A DNA stretch of 44,155 nucleotides from Clostridia bacterium (GTDB lineage: Bacteria; Bacillota; Clostridia; Oscillospirales; UBA644), in contig WHHJ01000010.1 of assembly GCA_014872655.1 (NCBI GenBank), positions 1 through 44,155 on the forward strand, in the 5' to 3' direction. Positions 23,045 through 31,689 of this stretch are shown here, in pieces. Numbering within the stretch: position 1 is the stretch's first letter; each line of letters begins with the position of its first letter. Below the pieces are notes generated by a model. It was not told the DNA's origin. It searched no databases and was given only the letters and a program-made list of their open reading frames with translations. Position numbers and translations under genes: made by a program.

Positions 23045-23602
23045 TTATGCACGCTCCATATATTCTCCAGTACGTGTATCAATCCGGATTTTCTCGCCCT
23101 CATTGATAAACATCGGAACTTTAACCGTTGCACCCGTCTCAACCGTAGCGTTCTTTAACGCATTGGTAGCCGTATTTCCCTTCACCCCGGGCTCTGTTTC
23201 GGTGACTTCCAAATCAACGAACTGCGGAGGCTCAATGCTAAACACATTTCCCTTATAAGACAAAATTTTAACGATCATGTTCTCTTTCACAAACCGGAAA
23301 TTATCCGGCAACTTATCCGGACCTAACGGCAACTGCTCGTAAGTCTCTTGGTCCATAAAATAATATAAATCCCCATCATTATACAAATATTCCATATCTT
23401 TTCTCTCAATAAATGCTTGAGGGAATTTATCCGTGGGGCTGAATGCCTTTTCAATCACGCCGCCTGTAATTACATTTTTAATCTTTGTTCTGACAAATGC
23501 AGCGCCTTTGCCCGGTTTTACATGCTGAAACTCAACGACCGAATAAACCTGGCCGTCCATCTCAAAGGTAACACCGTTTCTAAAATCGCCTGCGGAATAC
23601 AT
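23045..23602 (-). CDS. efp: Translation elongation factor P
   Basis: EF-P binds between the P and E sites of the ribosome and rescues stalling at consecutive prolines. The 185 residues start at ATG 23602, which has GGAGG 7 nt upstream. The N-terminal KOW-like domain carries the tip lysine K32 in KPGKGAAF. Two OB domains follow, with the signature EVTETEPGVKGNTATNALKNATVETGA at about 138-164 and the end IRIDTRTGEYMERA. No modification enzyme (EpmA or EarP type) is in this window. It has its own promoter, divergent from the amidase gene. Confidence 0.96.
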   Translation of the reverse strand: MYSAGDFRNGVTFEMDGQVYSVVEFQHVKPGKGAAFVRTKIKNVITGGVIEKAFSPTDKFPQAFIERKDMEYLYNDGDLYYFMDQETYEQLPLGPDKLPDNFRFVKENMIVKILSYKGNVFSIEPPQFVDLEVTETEPGVKGNTATNALKNATVETGATVKVPMFINEGEKIRIDTRTGEYMERA

Positions 23603-23645
23603 AGGAAAAACCTCCAAAAAATAATGTTCAACAATATTACAATTT

Positions 23646-23674
23646 ATTATACACTATTTTCAGCAAACTTTCAA
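23646..23674 (-). promoter_or_regulatory. Sigma-A promoter of efp
   Basis: On the minus strand TTGAAA (23674-23669), 17 bases, perfect TATAAT (23651-23646). Confidence 0.82.
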
Positions 23675-23719
23675 GTCCTTTTCCGTATTTTTTACATTAC
23701 CCCAAAAGAGGTGCTTTGA

Positions 23720-24496
23720 TTGAAAATATCTCTAATTCATGTAAAAGAAAAACAACGCCAGATTCATTCTAAAAATATTCTCAGTCTCTTTTTGGCATTA
23801 TCTATTTGCATTGCCACTATAATTTGCTGGAAAAACCTAGCCCCAGATCAAGAAAAAAGCATTTCTGTTATATCCAATTCTTCGACCGCTTCGGACACAT
23901 TGCCAACAATTGTTATCGATGCCGGTCACGGAGGAAGAGATGGGGGCGCGGTAGGGTACGATAATGTTCCCGAAAAAACTTATAATCTTAAAATGGCCAA
24001 ACAACTACAAGTGTTTTGTCAAATGGCCGGATTGCAAACGGTTATGACTCGAACCGAAGACCAAGACACTGACGGAAAAGATAACGGATTTTATAAAGCC
24101 ACTGACATTAAAAATAGAATTGCCTTGGCAGAAAAGCAGAAAAACCCCATTTTTATCAGCATTCATCTCAATTCTTCCGACTCAAAAAACAACCAGGGAT
24201 TTCAAGTGTTTTACGGGTTAAAAAATGAAAAAAGTCAACTTTTAGCCAATGCTATGCACCAAGCTGTTGAACAATCCAATCTCAGTACTCGCGTTCGAGA
24301 TGTCAAATCTGCTCCCCAATCTGTATACATCCAAAAAAATATTAAGATCCCTTCTATTTTGGCTGAATGCGCATTTATTAAAAATGGAGAAGATTATCGT
24401 CTCATCAAAGACCCTGCCTACGAACAAAAACTAATGTTCACCTTTTTAAAAGGAATCAGCGAATATATTCATACCAATCTTAAACAAGAAAAATAA
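23720..24496 (+). CDS. N-acetylmuramoyl-L-alanine amidase, Amidase_3 family, membrane-anchored (CwlD-like)
   Basis: This zinc amidase cleaves the bond between MurNAc and the stem peptide of peptidoglycan. TTG 23720 is the start, 7 nt after AGAGGTG. The 258 residues have an uncleaved signal-anchor helix near 19-38 and a catalytic domain from about 62. Zinc ligands are H70 (DAGHGG), E85 (PEKTYNL) and H149 (SIHLNS); the catalytic Glu is E216 (LAECAF). Size and architecture match CwlD, which makes muramic lactam in spore cortex, but other anchored amidases look alike. The promoter is not clear; the region up to efp is only about 115 bp. A strong terminator follows. Confidence 0.88.
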   Translation: MKISLIHVKEKQRQIHSKNILSLFLALSICIATIICWKNLAPDQEKSISVISNSSTASDTLPTIVIDAGHGGRDGGAVGYDNVPEKTYNLKMAKQLQVFCQMAGLQTVMTRTEDQDTDGKDNGFYKATDIKNRIALAEKQKNPIFISIHLNSSDSKNNQGFQVFYGLKNEKSQLLANAMHQAVEQSNLSTRVRDVKSAPQSVYIQKNIKIPSILAECAFIKNGEDYRLIKDPAYEQKLMFTFLKGISEYIHTNLKQEK

Positions 24497-24512
24497 TCTA
24501 AATTGTTCTCCA

Positions 24513-24558
24513 CAAAAAAAATAAAAGAGTTCCTGTTTTGGAACTCTTTTATTTTTTT
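24513..24558. terminator. Bidirectional intrinsic terminator
   Basis: The left arm at 24513-24532 (A-run, then TAAAAGAGTTCC) pairs with GGAACTCTTTTA plus a T-run at 24540-24558. It lies between the amidase and the converging glycoside hydrolase gene. Confidence 0.92.
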
Positions 24559-24611
24559 ACATTAGGAAAAGCAATTTATAAACAGAAAAAACTCCGCGCT
24601 TATTATCTGCT

Positions 24612-27191
24612 TTATGCTTGATACTGATATTTAAACCGTCCTAAAGGAGCCACATCACCATTTGCATAGAAATCCATGATATCACCATCGACCTGTGTAT
24701 TGTCAGCCCATTTAAAATTGATGGTGAACGAATCAGATTCGATGCCTAACAAACTTTTTGGAATTTGAAGCTGCAAACGATTCCCTTGTACTGAATAGGA
24801 AATTTGCCCAACAGTCTCCCAATTCCATCCTCCGGTAGAACGCTCCAAGATCGCTTTCTCGCCGGGCGAAGTTCGATTGACGATATATTCAAAAGTCTCC
24901 CAGTTTTCTTCAGAATCGCCAATATCTAAAAACAGTTGCATCCATGATGGATCTGTAGCCGCGGTCAAATCCTCTGCGGTTTCCACCATAAAATATAGAT
25001 ATTCTGTATCTCGGGCAACTTTTGCATTGACGATATCATTGCGTCCTGTTGTATTGACGTAATGAACGCGTTGGGTTCCGCCTACCCCCTCCACAAAAGA
25101 ATTTGCATCATAGTATCCGTATCCATCTCTATGATCTACATTATCTGCATAGGCAATATAGTTAGGACCAACATCATTCCATTGATCCTGTGCGGCATAA
25201 ATATCAATCGTCTTTTCCGCTGTGGCTTCCGGAACAGACCGAACTCCCTTAAACCGGCGAATAAACTCAACCATTTGATAATAATAATGATCCTTTAATA
25301 CCCCTTTTGAAGGTTCTATATCGCGACTGGCTAACGGCGTAAACTGATCTGTAAAGTGTCCGCTCTGATTTCCAACAATCCATTCATTCCAGCCGGTAAT
25401 AAAAATAACTTCCGGATCCAATGACAACGCATACTCAAACTGTTCTGCGAAGTTCAATCCATATAACATATCCGTTTCCGGGTTTTCGCTGTAACCGTTT
25501 TCTTTTGTGTATGCACGATTAAAAGACTTAGGATTAGACATGGTACTGGTTGATTGACTGTCCGGGTCATAATTCTGTGCAACGCTGACAGCGACTTGTT
25601 CAACGGTACCGTCTTCATTATAACACGGAACTTGTGGATAGAGATTGCACCAACTCCAATACTGCCCGGATGCACCATGGTAAGAAGCCACCGGTCCACG
25701 GAATGTAAAAAAGTCCTTAATCACCCAACCCTCTGGGGAACGATCGGCTGTAACAGAATCTCCATGTGCCATCAAAAACGGTTTTCCCTCCCAATAAAAC
25801 CACAGATCCTGGTATCTTCCTTTTTGATAAATATCATAATAAAGCTGCTTAATCTGTTCGCAGGAATTGTTACCTCCTCCAAATGGAAGCATAAAAGTAA
25901 TTTTCGGCGTTTTTACTCCATCTCGACGAGCGTCATCAAACACTTTAAAAATATGCTCATAACTCTCTTTAAAAGTCAATGTACCGTTTGTATTATCGAA
26001 AGCAATAAAATCGATTCCTGCAGCCGCAAGCATCTCTGCATGTTTGCGCAGTACCCAGTCTTCATCTGTCTTATAATAACCAAAGATAGACTCTCCCCAG
26101 AAATGATTTCCGGCAAGATTGCTGGCCAGCCAATCTGTTTGAGCGTATTTTTCACCGGTTGCACCGATCAGTAACTCGTGATTATTGGTCATACTATAAG
26201 TATTATAACTTTGACTCACGTGCCAATCCCAATAAAAAATACCTACGTATTTATCCTCTTTGACGTCTCCAACCTGTTCATTTTCCGATAAAGTACGATC
26301 TAAACCGTCTGTTGCTACCCAGGTATCCGGCATCGCATCCCGCACGGTCAACACCTCAAAATCTTCCGGTTCTTCCGCATCCGGCCAAACATACGTAATA
26401 TCTTCACGAGTTGTAAGGCCCCCACTGTTCTCTACCGGATTCTTTGTATAATGAATCTGAGCCAACCCACTCCGCGAAAGTTGACGTCCGTCTACGTACA
26501 GGACGCTGCGCTTTTCGGCAGCTGCGCCATCGCAAACTTGAATAGAAATCTCCCCGCTCAATTCTGTAATACACAATAAATACTCATATACGGGTTTTTC
26601 CGAAAAACGCAACTCTACTTTAGCCAGTTGTTCAAATGTCCTCTCTTCCTTCCACAACGGCTCACTCATACGTGATACGGGGGTGCTCTCATGCCACTCA
26701 TATAATGCAAACTCAGCACTACCGCCACCATTCATTTGAATATCAAGACCATCAAACGGAGCCGTAGCATAAAACCGCAATCCAATTACCTGATCCACAC
26801 CAAAATCCTGCACGGAAACAGGTCTCTGATCATTATACAACAATCGCACTGACGGCGTATCATCAATAAGTTCATATTCAACCGGAAGCATTGCAGGACG
26901 ATATCCGACTCCGGCAACATATTTTGCCAAAATAATTACATCAGCAAGCCCAGTCTTTCCATCCCGATTCACATCGGCAACTTGCTTTGTGATTTCGTCC
27001 GCTGCAGGATCTTCTTCTAATACAAATCGAGCAACCGCGATTACATCCGCCAATAGAAATTTACCATCAGCATCCATATCGCCCCGATAGCGGTAACTGA
27101 CTGAAGCAGCATCCATCGCCACTGAAAAGCCCAAAAGACCGGATATCATTGCTATCAACAAAAATAACGATAATATTCTCCTCTTCAACAT
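24612..27191 (-). CDS. Secreted dockerin-containing glycoside hydrolase, GH99/GH71-like
   Basis: ATG 27191 is chosen because GGAGGA sits 4-5 nt upstream; ATG 27203 has no SD. The 859 residues begin with a clear signal peptide (about 1-29). A type I dockerin follows at about 36-96, with two Ca2+-binding loops (GDMDADGKFLLADV and DVNRDGKTGLADV). A beta-rich region of about 100-250 follows. The catalytic-type domain at about 280-640 contains YWDWHVSQSYNTY, FWGESIFGYYKTDEDWVL, GIDFIAFDNTNG and EVIFITGWNEW, resembling alpha-mannan-directed GH99-like enzymes. The C-terminal 190 residues resemble a CBM9/DOMON-type beta-sandwich. The dockerin implies docking onto a cohesin elsewhere in the genome. 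The substrate is unproven. Confidence 0.78.
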   Translation of the reverse strand: MLKRRILSLFLLIAMISGLLGFSVAMDAASVSYRYRGDMDADGKFLLADVIAVARFVLEEDPAADEITKQVADVNRDGKTGLADVIILAKYVAGVGYRPAMLPVEYELIDDTPSVRLLYNDQRPVSVQDFGVDQVIGLRFYATAPFDGLDIQMNGGGSAEFALYEWHESTPVSRMSEPLWKEERTFEQLAKVELRFSEKPVYEYLLCITELSGEISIQVCDGAAAEKRSVLYVDGRQLSRSGLAQIHYTKNPVENSGGLTTREDITYVWPDAEEPEDFEVLTVRDAMPDTWVATDGLDRTLSENEQVGDVKEDKYVGIFYWDWHVSQSYNTYSMTNNHELLIGATGEKYAQTDWLASNLAGNHFWGESIFGYYKTDEDWVLRKHAEMLAAAGIDFIAFDNTNGTLTFKESYEHIFKVFDDARRDGVKTPKITFMLPFGGGNNSCEQIKQLYYDIYQKGRYQDLWFYWEGKPFLMAHGDSVTADRSPEGWVIKDFFTFRGPVASYHGASGQYWSWCNLYPQVPCYNEDGTVEQVAVSVAQNYDPDSQSTSTMSNPKSFNRAYTKENGYSENPETDMLYGLNFAEQFEYALSLDPEVIFITGWNEWIVGNQSGHFTDQFTPLASRDIEPSKGVLKDHYYYQMVEFIRRFKGVRSVPEATAEKTIDIYAAQDQWNDVGPNYIAYADNVDHRDGYGYYDANSFVEGVGGTQRVHYVNTTGRNDIVNAKVARDTEYLYFMVETAEDLTAATDPSWMQLFLDIGDSEENWETFEYIVNRTSPGEKAILERSTGGWNWETVGQISYSVQGNRLQLQIPKSLLGIESDSFTINFKWADNTQVDGDIMDFYANGDVAPLGRFKYQYQA

Positions 27192-27241
27192 CTCTTCCTC
27201 CATATATTTTTTTAAATTTTCTAGGTCAATTGTGATAATTT

Positions 27242-27271
27242 ATTGTACCATAAGTTTTGAAATCATGTCAA
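27242..27271 (-). promoter_or_regulatory. Promoter of the dockerin/glycoside hydrolase gene
   Basis: On the minus strand TTGACA (27271-27266), 18 bases, TACAAT (27247-27242). Confidence 0.72.
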
Positions 27272-27370
27272 GGCACTTATGGCGAATCACCTATCGGGAA
27301 AATACCCAAATTTCAACACATTTATTCATGAATATATACCAAAAAGCAACACATATGAGCCTAAAATATC

Positions 27371-27399
27371 TTGACACTTTCTCAGACATTTGCTATACT
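27371..27399 (+). promoter_or_regulatory. Sigma-A promoter of the MATE transporter gene
   Basis: TTGACA (27371-27376), 17 bases, TATACT (27394-27399). The promoter is intact although the gene downstream is frameshifted. Confidence 0.82.
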
Positions 27400-27429
27400 T
27401 GTTTAAAATCAAAGATATAGCGTGATGAT

Positions 27430-28775
27430 ATGTTGATAAAAGATAAAACTTTTTATAAAACTTTTTTTCGCTTATGTTCGATCCTGATCATTCAAAATGT
27501 CATTGTTCTGATGACCAATCTAGCAGATAATATCATGATTGGAGGATACAGCGAAACAGCTCTTTCCGGCGTGGCGGCCGTGAACCAAATTCAATTTGTT
27601 TTTCAGCAAATTATTATGTCTGCGGGAGACGCTCTCGTAGCAATCGGAAGCCAATACTGGGGACAAAAAAGAACAAATCCTATTAAACAACTGACCAAAG
27701 GAGCATTATTTACAGGTCTGAGCGCAGGAGTCCTTCTATTTCTACTTGCCACCTTTATTCCTTCACAGATGCTCTCCCTCTTTACGTCCTCGAAAGACAT
27801 CATTGCACAAGGAACCGAATATTTGCATCTGATTAAATACACTTATATTTTATTTGCAGCATCTAACTTATTGCTTGCCAGCTTACGGAGCGTAGAATCA
27901 GTAAAAATTGCTTTTTTAGCTTCTTCCGAATCCTTTGTTGTAAACTGTATCATCAATTTCTTACTGATCAATGGAAATCTCGGTGCTCCGCGACTGGGAG
28001 TGACAGGTGCGGCTATCGGAACATTGACAGCTCGCGCGGTTGAATTGATCACCGTGGTTATTTATCTTTGTTTTAAAGATTGCAAACTCTCTTTTAAAAA
28101 ACAGGATTTATATATACCGACTTCAGCTTGATTAAAGACTATACCAAAACAGCCATATTTTTTATAATTGTAGGAGCAATGTTTGGCGCCTCCACAGCTT
28201 TACAAACTGTTATTCTTGGCCACATGAATGACAGCGCCATTGCAGCCAATTCCGTAGCGACTGCACTATTTCAAATTCTTAAAGTCGCATCTGTAGGTGC
28301 AGCCAGTGCAGCAAGCGTCATGATTGGAAAAGCTATTGGCAATGGCGATCGAAAACTAATTAAACAATACACTAAAACTTTACAAGTTATTTTTTTAATG
28401 ATAGGGCTAGCAACGTCTCTATTACTTTTTGTTCTTCGAGCACCAATTTTAAGTTTATATGATCTGTCCGAACAAACCAAACAGATGGCCAACGAATTTT
28501 TACTAATTCTTTGTATCACCTGTATCGGAACAGCCTACGAAATGCCGGTTCTAACAGGCATCGTGCGCGGGGGAGGCGATTCAAAATTTGTTTTCTGGAA
28601 TGATTTGATCAGCATTTGGGGAATCGTACTTCCTATATCATTTTTAGCAGCCTTTGTTTTTCATTGGCCGCCGGTTGCCGTTTTATTCTGTTTAAATTCA
28701 GACCAAATTTTCAAGTGCGCTGCAGCGGCAATCAAAGTCAATCGTTATCGTTGGATCAAAAAATTGACTCGATAA
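27430..28775 (+). pseudogene. Frameshifted MATE-family multidrug/cation antiporter
   Basis: Two reading frames together make one MATE protein of about 448 residues. 27430-28131 holds the N-half, with TNLADNIMIGGYSETALSGVAAVNQI typical of helix 1-2. 28128-28775 holds the C-half, with LGHMNDSAIAANSVATALFQI typical of the repeat at helix 7-8. The N-half runs into a stop at 28129 just past a TATATATA tract (28110-28117). The C-half frame is open from 28098, so the shift lies in about 28098-28128. Removing one TA would give a continuous DLYTDFSLIKDY linker. Both halves are otherwise undamaged, and the promoter and terminator are intact. This suggests a recent lesion, a slippage-controlled switch, or a sequencing error. 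Confidence 0.8.
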
Positions 28776-28837
28776 AAAACAATATGCAAAGGGACAAGTG
28801 AAATCTGAATAAAATTTATTGCCAGAAGATAAAAATG

Positions 28838-28880
28838 AAAAAAGCCCAGAGAACTTTTGAAAAATTCTCTGGGGCTTTTT
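28838..28880. terminator. Bidirectional intrinsic terminator
   Basis: AAAAAAGCCCAGAGAA (28838-28853) pairs, with one bulge, with TTCTCTGGGGCTTTTT (28865-28880). It lies between the MATE gene and the end of the polysaccharide operon. Confidence 0.88.
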
Positions 28881-28935
28881 CTATATAACAAAACATATTA
28901 GAAATTGAATTTTATCAAGAAATCAAACTGAAAAT

Positions 28936-30663
28936 TTAATTCTTATCATTAGTCTCTTTATCCGATGATAACTCCCCTGCAGCATCTTCCGAAGCAACCT
29001 TTTCCGCCGTTAAACCGCTTTGTTCAAATTCCGAAACTTGATCTAAATTTTCTGTAGCAGCAGAATCCGTATCAGGTTGATCCGTCTGCACATCTTCAGT
29101 CTCATCAAAACTAATCAGCCGTAATTCTTCACAAATATTATCGTCCGTTGCATCAGCTGGAGATTGCTTACTGGTTCGCAGTTGTCCCAAAGCCATCCTT
29201 GCTCCGCTTAAAACAAAGGGGTCACGCAACAATAATAATAGTCCCAAATATACCGTAACGCCTACAATCAACTGAGCAACAACCGTATAAATGGTAGATC
29301 CAACAATTTGCCCAATCATATACACACAAACAAACATGATCGCACCACTGATATAATTGCGCCAACCTTTTAAATATAGCTTGGGACTAAACTCTTTCCG
29401 AACGGCAATCATCTGCACCACTAATACGCAAAACTCTGCAACAACTGTGGCAGCCGCCGCACCCAAGGCGCCAAATCCTTTAATAAGGATTGTATTGAGA
29501 ACCAAATTAACGCCCATTCCGATAAATACGGATAAGGTGTAAGCCTTCATTCGGTTAGTAGGTAACAAATACTGCGTTCCGAACACATTACTGCCCCCGA
29601 TAAACAAAATAATGGGGCTTAACATAATCATGACCGGAACAATCTGATCAAAACCCGGTTCATCGCTGAAGAAACGCGGAACAAAGGTCTGTGCTATCCC
29701 CGCAACTCCAAACATAATGGGAACAGCTAACGTCAAATACATCCGGAAGGATGCCGTAATATATTTCTGTGCTTGTTGTTTGTTATTTTCAATATAAGTG
29801 TTTGCTACACGAGACAGCATAACCAAGCCAATCGAAGTGACTACAGTTAAGGCCATTTTTACAATTTTTTCGGCATTATCATAAACACCCGCCTGGACAT
29901 TTCCGTCATTCATCAATACCCCTAACATCAGTCGGTCCAATTGAGCATAAACCGTGGTCGCAATTTGAGGCAAAAACATAATAAAGGAACGTCCTAGATG
30001 ATGGCACATTCGACGGATATCCGGCTTTACAAATCGGCAACCTTTTAATTTATATATCCATAACGAGGCATTGCCGATCAAATTCATGCCCGTATAAATG
30101 ACGATATATAACCATAAATCATTTTCTGTACGAACAAAAACAAAAATCATCGCCAATCCGATTAACTTTACAATAAAGTTTCGGATAGTTTGGATACGAA
30201 AATTTTCAACGCCCTGAAAATACCAGCTAATATCAAACATAGATGCGACCAATTCTATCGCAAACAACATAAAATAAACTGGATTATACACATTGATAAC
30301 GCCAATAACGTTGAAATTAAACCAAATAAATAAAAAATAAAGAACCAAACTGGCAAACAACATCACAAACCGAATGATCGAAATTTCCCAAAAAATTCGA
30401 TTGCAATCCTGTTCACTATTTTTATAGTACGCTATCTCCCGCTGTCCATAGATATTTAAACCGATGCAGCCAAGCATTACAAAACAACTGACAACAGAAT
30501 ATAAAACACTAAACGTCCCTTGATTAGCCAACCCCAATACCCGAGACAGGTACGGCATGGTAACCAAAGGAACAACTAGCAGTAATAACTGATAACTTAA
30601 ATTATATAAATAGTTTTTTATAATAGAAACCTTTTTAGACGACTTATTTAGAGATGTTGACAT
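28936..30663 (-). CDS. Polysaccharide repeat-unit flippase (Wzx, MOP superfamily)
   Basis: The protein moves undecaprenyl-linked sugar repeat units across the cytoplasmic membrane. Of 575 residues, about 1-480 form 12-14 hydrophobic helices. The N-terminal segment YNLSYQLLLLVVPLVTMPYLSRVLG is characteristic of Wzx/RfbX proteins. The last 85 residues are unusual: soluble, acidic and rich in Asp, Glu, Ser and Thr, and absent from typical members of about 480. The ATG is preceded by AGAGGTG, 17 nt after the preceding glycosyltransferase stop. It is the last gene of the eight-gene operon, with a terminator further on. Confidence 0.88.
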   Translation of the reverse strand: MSTSLNKSSKKVSIIKNYLYNLSYQLLLLVVPLVTMPYLSRVLGLANQGTFSVLYSVVSCFVMLGCIGLNIYGQREIAYYKNSEQDCNRIFWEISIIRFVMLFASLVLYFLFIWFNFNVIGVINVYNPVYFMLFAIELVASMFDISWYFQGVENFRIQTIRNFIVKLIGLAMIFVFVRTENDLWLYIVIYTGMNLIGNASLWIYKLKGCRFVKPDIRRMCHHLGRSFIMFLPQIATTVYAQLDRLMLGVLMNDGNVQAGVYDNAEKIVKMALTVVTSIGLVMLSRVANTYIENNKQQAQKYITASFRMYLTLAVPIMFGVAGIAQTFVPRFFSDEPGFDQIVPVMIMLSPIILFIGGSNVFGTQYLLPTNRMKAYTLSVFIGMGVNLVLNTILIKGFGALGAAAATVVAEFCVLVVQMIAVRKEFSPKLYLKGWRNYISGAIMFVCVYMIGQIVGSTIYTVVAQLIVGVTVYLGLLLLLRDPFVLSGARMALGQLRTSKQSPADATDDNICEELRLISFDETEDVQTDQPDTDSAATENLDQVSEFEQSGLTAEKVASEDAAGELSSDKETNDKN

Positions 30664-30680
30664 AAAAAACGTTCACCTCT

Positions 30681-31676
30681 TTATTGAATTCCCAATCTTT
30701 TCCGATGCAAAACCGAAAGTGGACGGTAAAAAATCCCATGACCAAACAATAAAACCCGAGTCGTTTTTAATCGTGCAAAACGCTGATATATGGCAGAAGG
30801 CCCATCCTGTAACCGTTTCAAAAAATCATATAAACGCTTTTTATTCTCTTTATTAGGTTCAAAAGACAGCAGGGTCCCCATTTCTGTCCCAGCTAAAGAA
30901 GCCGTACGGGCAGCAATATACTCTGAGACATTTTGACTAAATGAAGATCCCGAAACATAATCCTGATATAATTTTATCAAAGAAAACAGCATATCATCAT
31001 GCATTTTCCAATTTCGCTGCATACTTGTAGCCGACATACTTTGTCCAGACAGGCTAACCCGATACATATATACTGTACAATCTATATAATAAATTGTCTT
31101 TACATAAGGCGTTGGAAACATAAGATACTGCATATCTGTATAAAATCCGTTAAATAAACGGATTTTATTTTTCTGCAACAATTCCGTTCGAAACGTTGTA
31201 CAGTGCATAACTAAAGACAACGATGCGCAAACGTCTTCAAACTGCAGCACTTGTCCAGCCTGAATTCCCTGCACACGGCAAAGCTGTTGCTCAAAAGTTT
31301 TGTCATCAACCATCATATAATCAGACAAAACCATATCTACATCGATCGTTTTCAAAGTCTGGACAAATAAATCAAAATCAGCCCCAACCCAATCATCCGC
31401 ATCTACCATACGAAAATACTTTCCTGTCGCATGATCCATTCCGCGATTTACAGTAGAACCAGGGCCTGCATTCTCCTGCTGTATTAATCGTACCGTATCC
31501 GGATACTTCCGCTCATATTCTCGGACAATTTCAGCTGTAGCATCCTTGGATCCGTCATCAATCACCAGTACTTCTATATCTTTTGCAACAGCAGAATGAA
31601 CAAATGAATCTAAATTTTGCCGTATGAACTTTTCCATGTTATATGCCGCAACCGATATGCTAAGAATCTTTTGCAT
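30681..31676 (-). CDS. Family 2 (GT-A) glycosyltransferase
   Basis: The 331-residue cytosolic or peripheral enzyme would transfer a sugar from a nucleotide donor to the growing repeat unit. The N-terminal GT-A fold has ISVAAYNMEKFIRQNLDSF. DVLVIDDGSKDATAEI-type sequence follows, with the first metal/nucleotide Asp pair in VIDDGSKD. The second metal motif is RMVDADDW. The C-terminal 120 residues are helical and specific to this protein. It sits 13 nt after the Wzy-like gene, with GGAGG before its ATG. Donor and acceptor are unknown. Confidence 0.88.
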   Translation of the reverse strand: MQKILSISVAAYNMEKFIRQNLDSFVHSAVAKDIEVLVIDDGSKDATAEIVREYERKYPDTVRLIQQENAGPGSTVNRGMDHATGKYFRMVDADDWVGADFDLFVQTLKTIDVDMVLSDYMMVDDKTFEQQLCRVQGIQAGQVLQFEDVCASLSLVMHCTTFRTELLQKNKIRLFNGFYTDMQYLMFPTPYVKTIYYIDCTVYMYRVSLSGQSMSATSMQRNWKMHDDMLFSLIKLYQDYVSGSSFSQNVSEYIAARTASLAGTEMGTLLSFEPNKENKKRLYDFLKRLQDGPSAIYQRFARLKTTRVLLFGHGIFYRPLSVLHRKRLGIQ

Positions 31677-31689
31677 TTTATATCCTCCG

